Shown piece by piece: positions 43,858 through 53,218 of a DNA stretch of 58,865 nt. Every line of letters begins with the position of its first letter. Within the stretch, counting starts at the first letter, position 1. Both the position numbers and the translations under genes were made by a program. The notes below the pieces were generated by a model. It did no database searches. It was given only the letters and a program-made list of their open reading frames with translations, and was not told where the DNA came from. Source of the DNA: an uncultured Clostridia bacterium. Lineage in GTDB: Bacteria > Bacillota > Clostridia > Oscillospirales > Acutalibacteraceae. The stretch lies in NCBI GenBank assembly GCA_947585965.1, contig CANPXK010000006.1:1-58865 (forward strand). The letters are read 5' to 3'.

Positions 43858-44985
43858 TCATTCTTTATATATCCATCCGGCAACCGTGATATCCTTATTT
43901 CCTACAATTTTAAGTGCATTGCAAAGATCCTGCAATCCACAGGTATATTTTTGCGTATCGGTAAGTATAATAACCTTATCATACCTTTTGAGATTATATA
44001 TAAATGTCGTTCTTCCTTCATCATACATACTTCTCATCTGATAACGGCAATACAGGGGATAATCGGCTATACCCGAGGCTACAACAGGACTTCTTGTTGT
44101 TGAATGAATTTTGACATTTCCTGCCGTCCCCGATTCAATCAGCATATGACCGACAACAAGGGTAGGATACATAAATTCCTCCGTTCCTAAAACCAATACA
44201 TTTTCAAAATGCTCATGCCGGAAAAAATCAATTATCTCATTCGCATAGCCTGTTACATCCCTTTCATAATCGGAAAACATTATAATGTTCCTCGGATCGC
44301 TCCTGCCTTTAAATATTATTTCCGTAAAATCTTCCTCGGATCCGGATTGTACAATAATATGTCTTTCCTTGTCAAACGGAATACCCATAATGCTGTCCTT
44401 TTTATATTCATGCGGTATTTGCGAAATGAAAAGACATTCTATACCATCCTCTTTCAGTTCATTCATTCGCTCGTCTGTCATGCTGTTTAGGATAGACGCA
44501 ATACCGTATCCGATATCGCAGGCTCCGTATTTTCCCCTGATCACATCAATCAGCTTGCATATCGTACTTCCCGTTGTCACCTCATCATCAATAAAAACAA
44601 TTCTGTCAATATTTCCGATACATTTATCAATTCCGTACGAACGCAGCATCTGCTCTGTCGCATGGCTGTGTGATTCCGTAAAATAAAGATATTCCTCACC
44701 TTCACGGTATTCCCTCGTGGTATTCTGATAATATACCGCATTGTTCAGATAGGAGCATATGCCCGCCGCTATTCCCGTTGCGGTTTCCGCAAAGCCTATA
44801 ACATACAGTCTGTCACTCCCGTATTTATCATTAATAATATCGGCAAGTGCCTTACACATTCTGAGAGTACACTCCGGTGCTGTCGGAATATGCTTTCCCT
44901 GTATCGGATTTACATACAGATACGGGCGTTTTGAATTATTATCCCGTCTTGCCGTTCTAACTAAATCATCAACCGAATATTGCAA
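43858..44985 (-). CDS. Phosphoribosyltransferase with TRSP domain, Ter biosynthetic module
   Basis: A 375-residue protein. Residues 1-210 are a type I phosphoribosyltransferase-like domain with the PRPP loop RIVFIDDEVTTGSTICKLID and YVIGFAETATGIAAGI. Residues 225-375 fit the TRSP domain that accompanies it in Ter clusters (VLGTEEFMYPTLVVGHMLIE, HSTTRSPVVASGI, then the TRSP-like region YDKVIILTDT). It is predicted to attach ribose phosphate to a base. The start is TTG (44985), 8 bases after GGGAGGG. Gaps of 16-19 bases to both neighbours show one operon. Confidence 0.85.
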   Translation of the reverse strand: MQYSVDDLVRTARRDNNSKRPYLYVNPIQGKHIPTAPECTLRMCKALADIINDKYGSDRLYVIGFAETATGIAAGICSYLNNAVYYQNTTREYREGEEYLYFTESHSHATEQMLRSYGIDKCIGNIDRIVFIDDEVTTGSTICKLIDVIRGKYGACDIGYGIASILNSMTDERMNELKEDGIECLFISQIPHEYKKDSIMGIPFDKERHIIVQSGSEEDFTEIIFKGRSDPRNIIMFSDYERDVTGYANEIIDFFRHEHFENVLVLGTEEFMYPTLVVGHMLIESGTAGNVKIHSTTRSPVVASGIADYPLYCRYQMRSMYDEGRTTFIYNLKRYDKVIILTDTQKYTCGLQDLCNALKIVGNKDITVAGWIYKE

Positions 44986-45004
44986 TCCGAACTCCCTCCC
45001 GTAT

Positions 45005-45970
45005 TCATTTAATTCCGTATATTTCCGAAAGAATTATTGTTTTATATGCCCAGTTAATATTGGTCTTTATTTCGTTCATTCTTTCTCCGCCAAAGCTTTT
45101 CCCCACCTGAAGTCCGCTTTTATCCCAATTCAATATGTCCCTTGCATCCTCATAATCCTTCCGAGATACCATTAAGGATTCGTTTACGACATCAATCTGT
45201 TTTGGATGTATAACCGTCTTTCCGACAAATCCGTTCAATTTATCAAGCTTCAGTTCCCTCAGCATACCTGTTTTCCATTCATCATTTTCGCTTGAAAAAT
45301 ATTCCCATACTGCTCCGGAAACAACATATTCCCTTGAAAAAACAGTGAGAATATCCCCAAAAAGCTGTGCTATGGGCAGAATATCATAAATGGTTTCATC
45401 ATAATGTCTGCGTGTGGAAAACTGATTTGAAAAATCATTTCCGCCGACTCTTATATTAAGTACATAATTTCTTACTGAATCTATTTTTTCCTTAATCCCC
45501 GTAAGAACCTCATGACGTGCGGAATAATCTATAATATCGCTGCTTTCAAGAATGGGCATCATATATATTATCCTATCCGAAAGCTCATTGATTTTTCTTA
45601 CGGCATCATTATAACCGTCAGCATTGGAAAGTGTATATTTAGGAAATATGAATCCTGTTATAATACCGGAATATTCATGTAGGCGATCATACAACCGAAT
45701 CATCTGCTCACTGCTGCGCACCCTTATAAATATCTTAGGAAGATAAAACAGTTTTTTTGTGTACTCTTCAAAAATCAGACGGAGCGTAATGCAAAGCTGC
45801 TCCTCCGCCGCTTCTACGCTGTCGTCCGATATCGTATCCTCAAGACATATCGCCAAGGAATAGGGACGGCTGTATTTTTCCTCCGTAACTGCCTGTGCAA
45901 TACCTGTATTGAGTGCCGGTGAATACAAAAGTGCCCCGATACTGTATTTTTCTCTTATATTTTCAATCAT
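45005..45970 (-). CDS. CitE/HpcH-like aldolase-lyase of Ter biosynthetic module
   Basis: A 321-residue TIM-barrel protein of the citrate lyase beta/HpcH superfamily, in the form found with Ter genes. Metal- and CoA-site-like elements are ICLEDTISDDSVEAAE, IFIRVRSSEQMIRLYD, NIRVGGNDFSN (in place of the usual 'GTNDL') and GKTVIHPKQID. It would make or break a C-C bond in the Ter metabolite. The ATG follows AGGAG. The carrier or acceptor is not known. Confidence 0.86.
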   Translation of the reverse strand: MIENIREKYSIGALLYSPALNTGIAQAVTEEKYSRPYSLAICLEDTISDDSVEAAEEQLCITLRLIFEEYTKKLFYLPKIFIRVRSSEQMIRLYDRLHEYSGIITGFIFPKYTLSNADGYNDAVRKINELSDRIIYMMPILESSDIIDYSARHEVLTGIKEKIDSVRNYVLNIRVGGNDFSNQFSTRRHYDETIYDILPIAQLFGDILTVFSREYVVSGAVWEYFSSENDEWKTGMLRELKLDKLNGFVGKTVIHPKQIDVVNESLMVSRKDYEDARDILNWDKSGLQVGKSFGGERMNEIKTNINWAYKTIILSEIYGIK

Positions 45971-45986
45971 TTTTATATTACTCCTA

Positions 45987-46748
45987 TTATTTTAATACTC
46001 CCGATCTATGTATAATCTCAAGATTCATACAAATCTTATCAGAGATCACTTCCCCGCAAAGCCGCTGTTTTTCCGATATTTTAATACTGTCGAAAATCTT
46101 ATCCGCCGCCAGGGCATAATCTACCTCGTTAAGCATAGGAATATCCATTATATCATCCCCTGCGGCAACGGCTCTTCCTACGTTCACAATCTGTCGGAAC
46201 CGTCTTACCGCATTTCCCTTATTTACAACGGAAGCGAACAAATATACTTTTCTGCGGTCATATTCTGCACGTACATTTTTACCTTTTATCATTTTCCTCA
46301 GTTCATCACACAATCTCTGCGGTTCTTCCGCTCCCACATAACTCATATATACCTCCGGTCTGTGTATTTCTGATTTTCCGCATAATCTCTCCAATAACCG
46401 TGTTGATTCTTCAAGCTCATCAATCTGACCCACAGTAAGCCTCAGTGTTTCTTCAGTCCAGTTCTTATCCTCGGTTCCGTCAATAAGCAGCTTTCCCCCG
46501 TTACAGATAATGGCATACCTTATATTAAAAACATCAATGCAATTAATTCTCCTGTACTGAGCTTCCGTCCTCGTTGTAACGGGAACCATATTCAACCAGT
46601 GTGCCTGTGCCAGAAAATCATATGTTTTCCTTGTCATATAGCTTTGTTCCCTGCCGTTAAGATACTCCGCCGCTACCTTCTCTCCGTCAATTTTCCTGTT
46701 ATGGGAATAAATAAGCGTATTATCCAAATCCGAAAAAAATATATCCAC
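45987..46748 (-). CDS. HAD-superfamily phosphatase of Ter biosynthetic module
   Basis: A 254-residue HAD hydrolase with nucleophile motif FFSDLDNTLIYS, motif II VPVTTRT, a cap region, a lysine in NKGNAVRRF and motif IV AAGDDIMDIPML, like Cof-type sugar- or nucleotide-phosphatases. I start at the GTG at 46748: it leaves a 13-base gap after the AIM24-like gene, and GAGG precedes it by about 11 bases. An alternative start 18 codons upstream would overlap that gene. Confidence 0.86.
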   Translation of the reverse strand: MDIFFSDLDNTLIYSHNRKIDGEKVAAEYLNGREQSYMTRKTYDFLAQAHWLNMVPVTTRTEAQYRRINCIDVFNIRYAIICNGGKLLIDGTEDKNWTEETLRLTVGQIDELEESTRLLERLCGKSEIHRPEVYMSYVGAEEPQRLCDELRKMIKGKNVRAEYDRRKVYLFASVVNKGNAVRRFRQIVNVGRAVAAGDDIMDIPMLNEVDYALAADKIFDSIKISEKQRLCGEVISDKICMNLEIIHRSGVLK

Positions 46749-46761
46749 TACCGCACCATCC

Positions 46762-47448
46762 TCAATTATTCCTTGGCAGCATACCGGAAAGACTATTTGC
46801 AAAATCCCTTATATTCTGTGTCTGTAAAATCACCTTTCCCGGTCCGGTAAGTCTTGTCAGAAACAAACCCTCTCCGCCGAAAAATATATTCTTAAATCCT
46901 CGGACGGTTTCAATTTCATACGGTATTCCGCTCTGAAATGCAACAACATTTCCCGTATCGACCTTTATCACTTCGCCTGCCGCAAGCTCCTTTTCAACAA
47001 CATCACCGTCCACCTCAAGAAAGGCAGACCCCTGACCGCTCAGCTTTTCAAGAATAAATCCCTCTCCTCCGAAAAATCCGGACGACAGCCTTCTTGTAAA
47101 CTCAATCTTAAGCTGTACGGATGACTGCGAGCATAAAAAGGATCCCTTCTGGCATATAAGCCCGTTCGGATGCTCTCTGAGTCTTATCGGTACTACCTTC
47201 CCGGGAACCGTAGAAGCAAATGCAATCGTGGCTCCGGGTCTTTCCGCCCTGTAGTGAGCCATAAACAGACTTTCGCCTGCGAACATTCTTCCGAGTCCCG
47301 AAAGTGCTCCGCCGTTTGTATCGGTAGTCATGGATATACCGTCGGACATCCATGCCATACCTCCCGACTGTGTTATCATTTCCTCGCCTGCCTGTTCAAA
47401 CAGTACCTCAACAGCGGGGACAACATTACCTATAATTCTGAATTTCAT
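46762..47448 (-). CDS. AIM24/TIGR00266 family protein
   Basis: A 228-residue all-beta protein. The pattern GGMAWMSDGISMTTDT, FMAHYRAERPGATIAFAS and RGFKNIFFGGEGLFLTRLTG, including an internal repeat of 'FFGGEG' (residues ~125 and ~190), marks the family. Its biochemical role is unknown; some homologs occur with TerD genes. The ATG at 47448 follows GAGGTG. It lies between the ATP-grasp and HAD genes in the biosynthetic part of the Ter operon. Confidence 0.88.
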   Translation of the reverse strand: MKFRIIGNVVPAVEVLFEQAGEEMITQSGGMAWMSDGISMTTDTNGGALSGLGRMFAGESLFMAHYRAERPGATIAFASTVPGKVVPIRLREHPNGLICQKGSFLCSQSSVQLKIEFTRRLSSGFFGGEGFILEKLSGQGSAFLEVDGDVVEKELAAGEVIKVDTGNVVAFQSGIPYEIETVRGFKNIFFGGEGLFLTRLTGPGKVILQTQNIRDFANSLSGMLPRNN

Positions 47449-47459
47449 CCTATAACACC

Positions 47460-48461
47460 TCATTCGATAATCAGCGGCTGTAATATCTGAGATATGATTT
47501 TTTCTTCATAATTATTTTCCCATTCACAATCCTCTCCCAACAGCTTTTTCAATGCTATCTGCGGAATATTTACTCCGCTTGCATAACAAGCCATCTGTAT
47601 CCCGCCTGACATCCTTGTATTTACCTCAAGAAAATAAGGTATTCCGTCGAGGTATTTGAACTGTATATTATACGGACAGCTTAAACCGGCCTTTTTCTGA
47701 AATTTTCTGCACATATCTGTAATTTCATCATCATAACGAATTATCTCGTATTTGCTGCTGCCCTTGACACGGGGAAGTGCTATAAGTCCCCTGGCGGTAT
47801 CAAGGCAATCAACACTGATTTCATCATCAGGCAAAAACGGCATTATCATTATCGGTGAAAATTCATCCTTTTCCGAAAGAGCTGCCATAGCATCATCAAG
47901 GGTCATTCGTGTATTCTGTTTCTTAAAAAGTGAATTATATCCCTTTCTTTGGTTATCTATGAGCCTGAAGCTTTTTCCGCCCTCGTCCTTTGCAAATTTA
48001 AAACATACCTGTTTATATTTTCCGCTAAGCTCATTATATGCTGAAATAAAATCCTGCGGTGTCGTTACAATATGATAATCAGGCACGGCTGCTATTTCAT
48101 TCTCTTTGAAAAATTTATATGCCCGCTCCTTATGATTGAGTATTGATACAATGTCATAATTATCAAGCATAACCTTAACGCCGATTTCCTCAAATCTGTG
48201 TTTTTGCTCACTTATTTTCAGCATACCCCTGCGTGGAATGAATACCTCAACTCCATGCTCCCTGCAAAATTGCAGACAGAAGTCAACATATTCTTCACTG
48301 CTCAGAACCGGCTCACGGTACCATTGGTCGCATACGGTTCTTATTACCGAATATTCATTTTCATTTGTTCCGATTATGCAAAGTCCGGGATTATTTTCCC
48401 TCAGAAGTCCTATTATATTCCATGCTGTGCTGAACCAGTGATTTAACCATACCGTTACCAT
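47460..48461 (-). CDS. ATP-grasp enzyme of Ter biosynthetic module
   Basis: A 333-residue ATP-grasp protein: a Rossmann-like start (VTVWLNHWFSTAWNIIGLLR), the nucleotide-binding lysines in KQVCFKFAKDEGGKSFRL, MIMPFLPDDEISVDCL and the metal-site FLEVNTRMSGGIQ. It fits the ATP-grasp_Ter group, thought to join a carboxylate to an amine or thiol in a Ter-linked metabolite. The ATG follows GGAG with 8-base spacing. Gaps of 45 and 11 bases separate it from its neighbours. Confidence 0.88.
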   Translation of the reverse strand: MVTVWLNHWFSTAWNIIGLLRENNPGLCIIGTNENEYSVIRTVCDQWYREPVLSSEEYVDFCLQFCREHGVEVFIPRRGMLKISEQKHRFEEIGVKVMLDNYDIVSILNHKERAYKFFKENEIAAVPDYHIVTTPQDFISAYNELSGKYKQVCFKFAKDEGGKSFRLIDNQRKGYNSLFKKQNTRMTLDDAMAALSEKDEFSPIMIMPFLPDDEISVDCLDTARGLIALPRVKGSSKYEIIRYDDEITDMCRKFQKKAGLSCPYNIQFKYLDGIPYFLEVNTRMSGGIQMACYASGVNIPQIALKKLLGEDCEWENNYEEKIISQILQPLIIE

Positions 48462-48506
48462 CTCTGTTACTCCATTCGTTAATAGTTAATATTACATAAA
48501 CCTTTT

Positions 48507-49526
48507 TCATACCTGAGGCATAAAGAATATTTTTCCGATATTATGCATTTTATTGAATACCAATGCAAAAGCTCTTGTATCGTATTTCCCCGCCATAGCC
48601 TTAGCCAATGCACTACAGGTCTTTCTCTCCAATTCTTCAAGGCTCATAAACTCACCCTTGTTCTTCAGCGCTTTAAAAATAATCTGCTTTGATGCAAGCC
48701 TGTCATTTATCAGCTTCTCTAATTCCCCATAGGTGCTTACAAAGCTTTTTGTACAGTAAAAATAATTAAGACGTGTTGATGTACATTCGGGAAGATCGCC
48801 TATAGGCTGATGATCAAGCATAATATCCTTGGTCGTCACATTGAAATAATCATAGCTTATATGACGCAGATCGCCGTCATACATATTATCCCATGTCACA
48901 TCAACATAATATGATTCGTCCCTTATTTTAACGAGGTTCCATGCATGATAATCGTCATTATCAAAATTACCGTTTTCATTTGCCTTTCCGAGAACTACAA
49001 TACACTTTATCCCAAATTCATTGCAAAGCAGCTTAAATGCCTTTGCTATCCCCTCACATACGGCACGCTTATCAAGAAATGCTCCCACAATCGAATGTGC
49101 ATTGAACGAGTCCTGCTTTTTTAACGAATCATAATCATATGCAACACTCTTTACGACACTGTCATGCAGACATTTCTCAAGACGGAATTCGTCGTTTCCG
49201 AAACTCTCCGCCTTTGCCCTTACACGGTTGATAATAGTTCTGATATCCGTATTTATTATGCTTATTTCCCTGTTTGTATAAAGATATTCGGGAAGCAGCA
49301 CCCAGTATCCGAACATTCCCTGCATTTTTATTATTGTCTGATTTACATAATAAAACAGGGGATTATCATACAATACCCTGAGATATATCTCCTGGATCTC
49401 AACCTGCGACAGCGGTAAGGCTATCACAATATTAAAAGACCGCATCTTTAACCCATCATAAATAATTCTGTATGCTTTTCGCTCATCCGGTGGCATAATG
49501 CTGTAATAATATCTTTCATTCTTCAT
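48507..49526 (-). CDS. Cytosolic transglutaminase-like protein in Ter operon
   Basis: A 339-residue protein without a signal peptide. The N-terminal 130 residues (PPDERKAYRIIYDGLKMRSF and following) resemble the helical part before bacterial transglutaminase cores. The triad is Cys in KRAVCEGIAKAFKLLC, His in DYHAWNLVKIRDE and Asp in YYVDVTWDN. It could cleave or cross-link Ter partners or the LRR protein encoded next door, from which 15 bases separate it. It is distantly like the membrane-bound protein at 36746-38035. Its ribosome site is weak. Confidence 0.82.
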   Translation of the reverse strand: MKNERYYYSIMPPDERKAYRIIYDGLKMRSFNIVIALPLSQVEIQEIYLRVLYDNPLFYYVNQTIIKMQGMFGYWVLLPEYLYTNREISIINTDIRTIINRVRAKAESFGNDEFRLEKCLHDSVVKSVAYDYDSLKKQDSFNAHSIVGAFLDKRAVCEGIAKAFKLLCNEFGIKCIVVLGKANENGNFDNDDYHAWNLVKIRDESYYVDVTWDNMYDGDLRHISYDYFNVTTKDIMLDHQPIGDLPECTSTRLNYFYCTKSFVSTYGELEKLINDRLASKQIIFKALKNKGEFMSLEELERKTCSALAKAMAGKYDTRAFALVFNKMHNIGKIFFMPQV

Positions 49527-49541
49527 TTTATTTACCGTTTG

Positions 49542-51044
49542 TCAAATAGCCGTATACTTTATTCTGTGAGCTTTACAATACATAACGGCATATTCATTAT
49601 TCTTTACCGCAACTTCAATATCAGGACAGCCGATAAATGCCCCATCGCCTATAAATGAAACATTTTCCTGTATAACTGCTTTTTTCAGCGAAGTACACCC
49701 GATAAATGCCATATTCCCTATTTCACGCACACTTTTTGGCACACTAATGCTCCTCAGATTACGACATCCCTGAAATGCACAATCTCCTATTCTTACAATA
49801 CCCTGCGGCAGTATAACACTCGCCACATTCTCACAATGACGGAAAGCCCTTTCTCCTATAAGCTTAACGCTTTTTGGCAGAATAATGCTCTCCAGCCCGA
49901 TACAGTTTTCAAAAGCACTTTCACCTATCTCCATTAACGTATCCGTAAATGTAACCGAGGTCAGATACATCACATCTCTGAATGATTTTTTGCCTATTTT
50001 TACTGTACCGTATTCAAGACAACAGGCTGCATCCTGTTTTCCCTGCGGATAGCGCAGCAATTCCTTTCCGTCACGACTGTACAATACACCATCAAAGCTT
50101 CTGAAAAAAGCGTTATTCTCATCTGCAATTATCCGTTTCAGATTCATTGTATGGCAGAAGGCATCCTCTTCGATTTTTTCCACACTCCCGGAAATTCTTA
50201 CATTCTCCGCTTCGCAAAAATCAAACGACCTCCTGCCGATAGTTTTTATACCGTCTACTACGGATATGTTCCTTTTTTTGCTGTATATATACCGCATAAG
50301 TACTCTGTTTTTCTTATCAATAAAAAAACCGTTATCCGCAGTATAATAAGGGTTGCTTTCGATTATTATATTTTCAAGGTCTGTGCAGCCGTCAAATATA
50401 TTTCTGCCTATTTCTTCCGTTCCCCTTGTTATTCTTACGGTTTTTAATGCCCTGCACCCCTTAAAGGCTTTCGGATAAATCCTTTTAATATTCTGCGGTA
50501 TATCAATCTCTGTAAGCTGCCGATTGAATGCAAATGCCTTATATCCGATACTGCTGTATGCATACAAATCGCTTTTCCTGACAAGTGCATCAAAGGTTCT
50601 TTCTCCCTTTATCAGCTGCTTTTCTCCCAACGTGCCGACAGAAGATTTTTCGTATGTCGAAATATCCGGTATCATTGATTCCGCAATTACATCAACAACA
50701 TATTGTGCTGCTTCCTCTGTAATGAACATTTCGGAAACAAGTAATGCCTTACATCTTTGCATAATCTCTCCGATTGGCTCATTTTCGTCAATTCCTCTCC
50801 TGAACTGTGTCAGAATGCCCTCCTTGAGTGCATTTATAATCAGCTTCCGCTCTCTTACCATTCCCGGAGCATAATCCATAAGAAATGCATTGAACCTGAA
50901 GGTATCATATACAATATCACCGCCGTATTCCTGCCTTATCCCGAAAATAATATCCTCTAAATTTCTTTTGGTTTTCTCATATTCACCGTCGGGTTTAAAA
51001 TAATTTGAACTCATACAGGCACTGCTCATATCTTTATCTGTCAC
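49542..51044 (-). CDS. Cytosolic BspA-type leucine-rich repeat protein in Ter operon
   Basis: A 500-residue protein without signal peptide or anchor. Residues 1-150 are a helical domain I do not recognise (RNLEDIIFGIRQEYGGDIVY and on). Residues 175-490 are about eleven BspA-type (LRR_5) repeats such as MEIGESAFENCIGLESIILP and RIGDCAFQGCRNLRSISVP. Such repeats mediate binding and are mostly known from surface proteins; here the protein would stay inside. The start is GTG at 51044 behind GGGGGA. An apparent terminator lies between it and the PP2C gene. Confidence 0.88.
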   Translation of the reverse strand: MTDKDMSSACMSSNYFKPDGEYEKTKRNLEDIIFGIRQEYGGDIVYDTFRFNAFLMDYAPGMVRERKLIINALKEGILTQFRRGIDENEPIGEIMQRCKALLVSEMFITEEAAQYVVDVIAESMIPDISTYEKSSVGTLGEKQLIKGERTFDALVRKSDLYAYSSIGYKAFAFNRQLTEIDIPQNIKRIYPKAFKGCRALKTVRITRGTEEIGRNIFDGCTDLENIIIESNPYYTADNGFFIDKKNRVLMRYIYSKKRNISVVDGIKTIGRRSFDFCEAENVRISGSVEKIEEDAFCHTMNLKRIIADENNAFFRSFDGVLYSRDGKELLRYPQGKQDAACCLEYGTVKIGKKSFRDVMYLTSVTFTDTLMEIGESAFENCIGLESIILPKSVKLIGERAFRHCENVASVILPQGIVRIGDCAFQGCRNLRSISVPKSVREIGNMAFIGCTSLKKAVIQENVSFIGDGAFIGCPDIEVAVKNNEYAVMYCKAHRIKYTAI

Positions 51045-51079
51045 AGCTTACAGTCCCCCACATTCAGAATACCATAACA

Positions 51080-51124
51080 AAAATTAAAAATGCAGACATA
51101 CCACCAAGACGCGATATATCTGCA
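51080..51124 (-). terminator. Apparent internal terminator/attenuator in the Ter operon
   Basis: On the minus strand TGCAGA (51124-51119) extends as an imperfect stem of about 10 bp to TCTGCA (51096-51091), followed by TTTTTAATTTTTG. It lies in the 89-base gap between the PP2C and LRR genes, the largest gap of the operon. It could reduce expression of the eight downstream genes relative to the five before it plus the leader. Confidence 0.6.
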
Positions 51125-51133
51125 TCACATTTA

Positions 51134-52411
51134 CTATATATCCGTTTCTTGCTCGACATTCTCACCGTTTTCCGTATCGGTACATCCGCAATTATTATCT
51201 TCACCTTCCGACTCCTGTACATCCGCCGCCACATCTGTTTTCCCGTCAACAGTCGACAAAGACCTCACATGTATATCCGTATCAGCCTTAACAGCTTGTA
51301 CGGAAACATTCTGTGGTTTTATATGGACAGACTTTACTTTCATACCGCAGTTGGTACAGAACTTATCACCCATTTTCAGTCTTTCACCGCAGCCTTCACA
51401 GAAAGAAAGCTCCTCAGACTGTCCCTTATTTTCCGTATCTGACATCTTACGGCTGAGAAACTTTTCATGCTCTTCCTCAATACGTCTTTTTTCTGCTTCC
51501 TTTTTTTCGGCTTCCCTACGGGCATTTTCTTCAATGCGTGCTTTTTCTTTATCTCTATCAAATTCCTTCACAACCGGCAATTCCGGAATAAGCTCCATAT
51601 CAAGAATTGCAGCAACTGATACATCATCACCGCTGCCCTTTGCCGATAATCTCGGAAGATAATCCGCAAATCCGTCCAAAGCCTCCCGGAACCGTGTCGT
51701 TGCAAAGGAATACAAAACCGTCTTATACAGATTATTCAACTGTTGATTATTACTGAAACAATCATCTATTCCGTCAGAACCGACAAACACCGCCGCCGGC
51801 AATCTTTCCGAATAGAAATGACGAAATTCGCCTATGGCATCCGAGTCACATATCGAAGTGGTTACATTCAGAAAGCATTTCTTATCCCACGGAATCGGCT
51901 GTTTAAACTCACCCTTTGAATTTACCGCAACACACTTTCCGTCACCTATATGGATACCAAACCAAAAATCATGTGTCATGGCAACGGCTATCATCGTTGT
52001 TCCGTATGCACTCTCTATTTTTTCCTCATCAACATATTTCCTGCGCGCCTTTTCGGAAACCGTATTCAATTCATCCTCTGTAAAAGGATTCTGCCTGTGA
52101 TAAGCTGCAATTTCTTCGTTCCAACTGTTTATTATGCTTGCCTCCAGATTTTTGATGTGCTTTTCCGGAGCCGAGAAAAATCTGTCCTTATCCGTACCTA
52201 TGATAAAATTCCTTATATTTTTCTCCGCAACTGCACACCCGATTTTAGAACCCACGGCACTCCTGACATAATCATCGCCGCCGTGTCCGTCACAAACTAC
52301 GGCAATCGCACCATCATCATCAAAGAAGCTTGTGCAGGCATCCTGACATTCCTTATTTTTTCTTATATGACTTGCACCGCGGGCAGATAAATGAAAGACT
52401 CTTGCATTCAT
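51134..52411 (-). CDS. PP2C-type Ser/Thr phosphatase with C-terminal zinc ribbon
   Basis: A 425-residue phosphatase of the TerY phospho-switch. The PP2C metal-site aspartates are visible in AVVCDGHGGDDYV, FVGSDGIDD and AKGSGDDVSVAA. The catalytic part covers about 1-265. Then comes a charged coiled segment (EENARREAEKKEAEKRR), a CEGC/CTNC zinc ribbon at about 340-365 and a disordered acidic tail. The ATG at 52411 is 8 bases after AGGAGG; an upstream ATG would overlap the VWA gene. It is expected to oppose the kinase encoded at 53219-54520. Confidence 0.9.
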   Translation of the reverse strand: MNARVFHLSARGASHIRKNKECQDACTSFFDDDGAIAVVCDGHGGDDYVRSAVGSKIGCAVAEKNIRNFIIGTDKDRFFSAPEKHIKNLEASIINSWNEEIAAYHRQNPFTEDELNTVSEKARRKYVDEEKIESAYGTTMIAVAMTHDFWFGIHIGDGKCVAVNSKGEFKQPIPWDKKCFLNVTTSICDSDAIGEFRHFYSERLPAAVFVGSDGIDDCFSNNQQLNNLYKTVLYSFATTRFREALDGFADYLPRLSAKGSGDDVSVAAILDMELIPELPVVKEFDRDKEKARIEENARREAEKKEAEKRRIEEEHEKFLSRKMSDTENKGQSEELSFCEGCGERLKMGDKFCTNCGMKVKSVHIKPQNVSVQAVKADTDIHVRSLSTVDGKTDVAADVQESEGEDNNCGCTDTENGENVEQETDI

Positions 52412-52428
52412 AGTAATGCCCTCCTGTT

Positions 52429-53193
52429 TCACCACTGTACACCGTCATCATCAAAGGAATCCCAATCCGCCGCTTCCACCGTCTGTGCCTGAATCTCCTT
52501 TACAAACTCATCCTGCTTGCTCACTATTTCGGCACCTGTTTCTTTATTGCTTCCCGAACCCCCCCCGATACCTGTGTTGGAGCTTTTGCTTCCTATTTCG
52601 GATGCACGGACACTGACAAACTGAATCCATTTCTTCAAAGCCTCCGGCGTATGAGCTGTGATCACCGCTTCTGTATTTCCGGTAAAATCCGCAAGCACAT
52701 TCTTATTTGCATCATCTCCGATCGCAACGGCCACCTTTATCGCCTTTTTGAACCAGTTATTCTGTTTGAGCTTCTCAAGACCGTGCTTATAATTATCCGT
52801 AGGCGCACCATCGGACATAAGAAATATTGCCGGGGCAAAGGAGCCCGTCGCATCACTCATATATGCATTTCTTGAAAGCTTCTCGTTAAGCTGATTACAC
52901 GCTTCTCCCAGATCCGTAACACCGCCGGCGTCAAGATAATTCCACCTGAAATTTTCAGCGGCAACAGGGGCGCTTTCCATCCAGTGTGCACCTGTTGAAA
53001 ATGCAAGCGTTGCAACCTTGATCTGTGCATCCGCATTACTTTCGGAAATATCCTTAAGCTCGGGTACTATCTCCTCTATGGCCGAATTAACAGTACCGAT
53101 TTTTGACCCGCTCATACTCCCGGACGTGTCTATAACAAAAAACAGAACCATTGTTCTTCTCGGCACTTCTACTACGTCATCATATAATCCCAT
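52429..53193 (-). CDS. terY: TerY-like von Willebrand factor A domain protein
   Basis: A 254-residue protein beginning MGLYDDVVEVPRRTMVLFFV, close to known TerY starts. The MIDAS metal site is DTSGSMSGSKI with the later threonine and aspartate (GGVTDLGEA, MSDGAPTDNY). The domain fills residues 14-205; a Gly/Ser-rich link and an acidic end follow. TerY, PP2C and kinase form the 'TerY-P triad' known from Ter systems. The start at 53193 has GGGGA 8 bases upstream; the frame is open 15 codons further. Confidence 0.92.
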   Translation of the reverse strand: MGLYDDVVEVPRRTMVLFFVIDTSGSMSGSKIGTVNSAIEEIVPELKDISESNADAQIKVATLAFSTGAHWMESAPVAAENFRWNYLDAGGVTDLGEACNQLNEKLSRNAYMSDATGSFAPAIFLMSDGAPTDNYKHGLEKLKQNNWFKKAIKVAVAIGDDANKNVLADFTGNTEAVITAHTPEALKKWIQFVSVRASEIGSKSSNTGIGGGSGSNKETGAEIVSKQDEFVKEIQAQTVEAADWDSFDDDGVQW

Positions 53194-53218
53194 TTGCAAT
53201 TCCCCGCTTTCCTGATAT

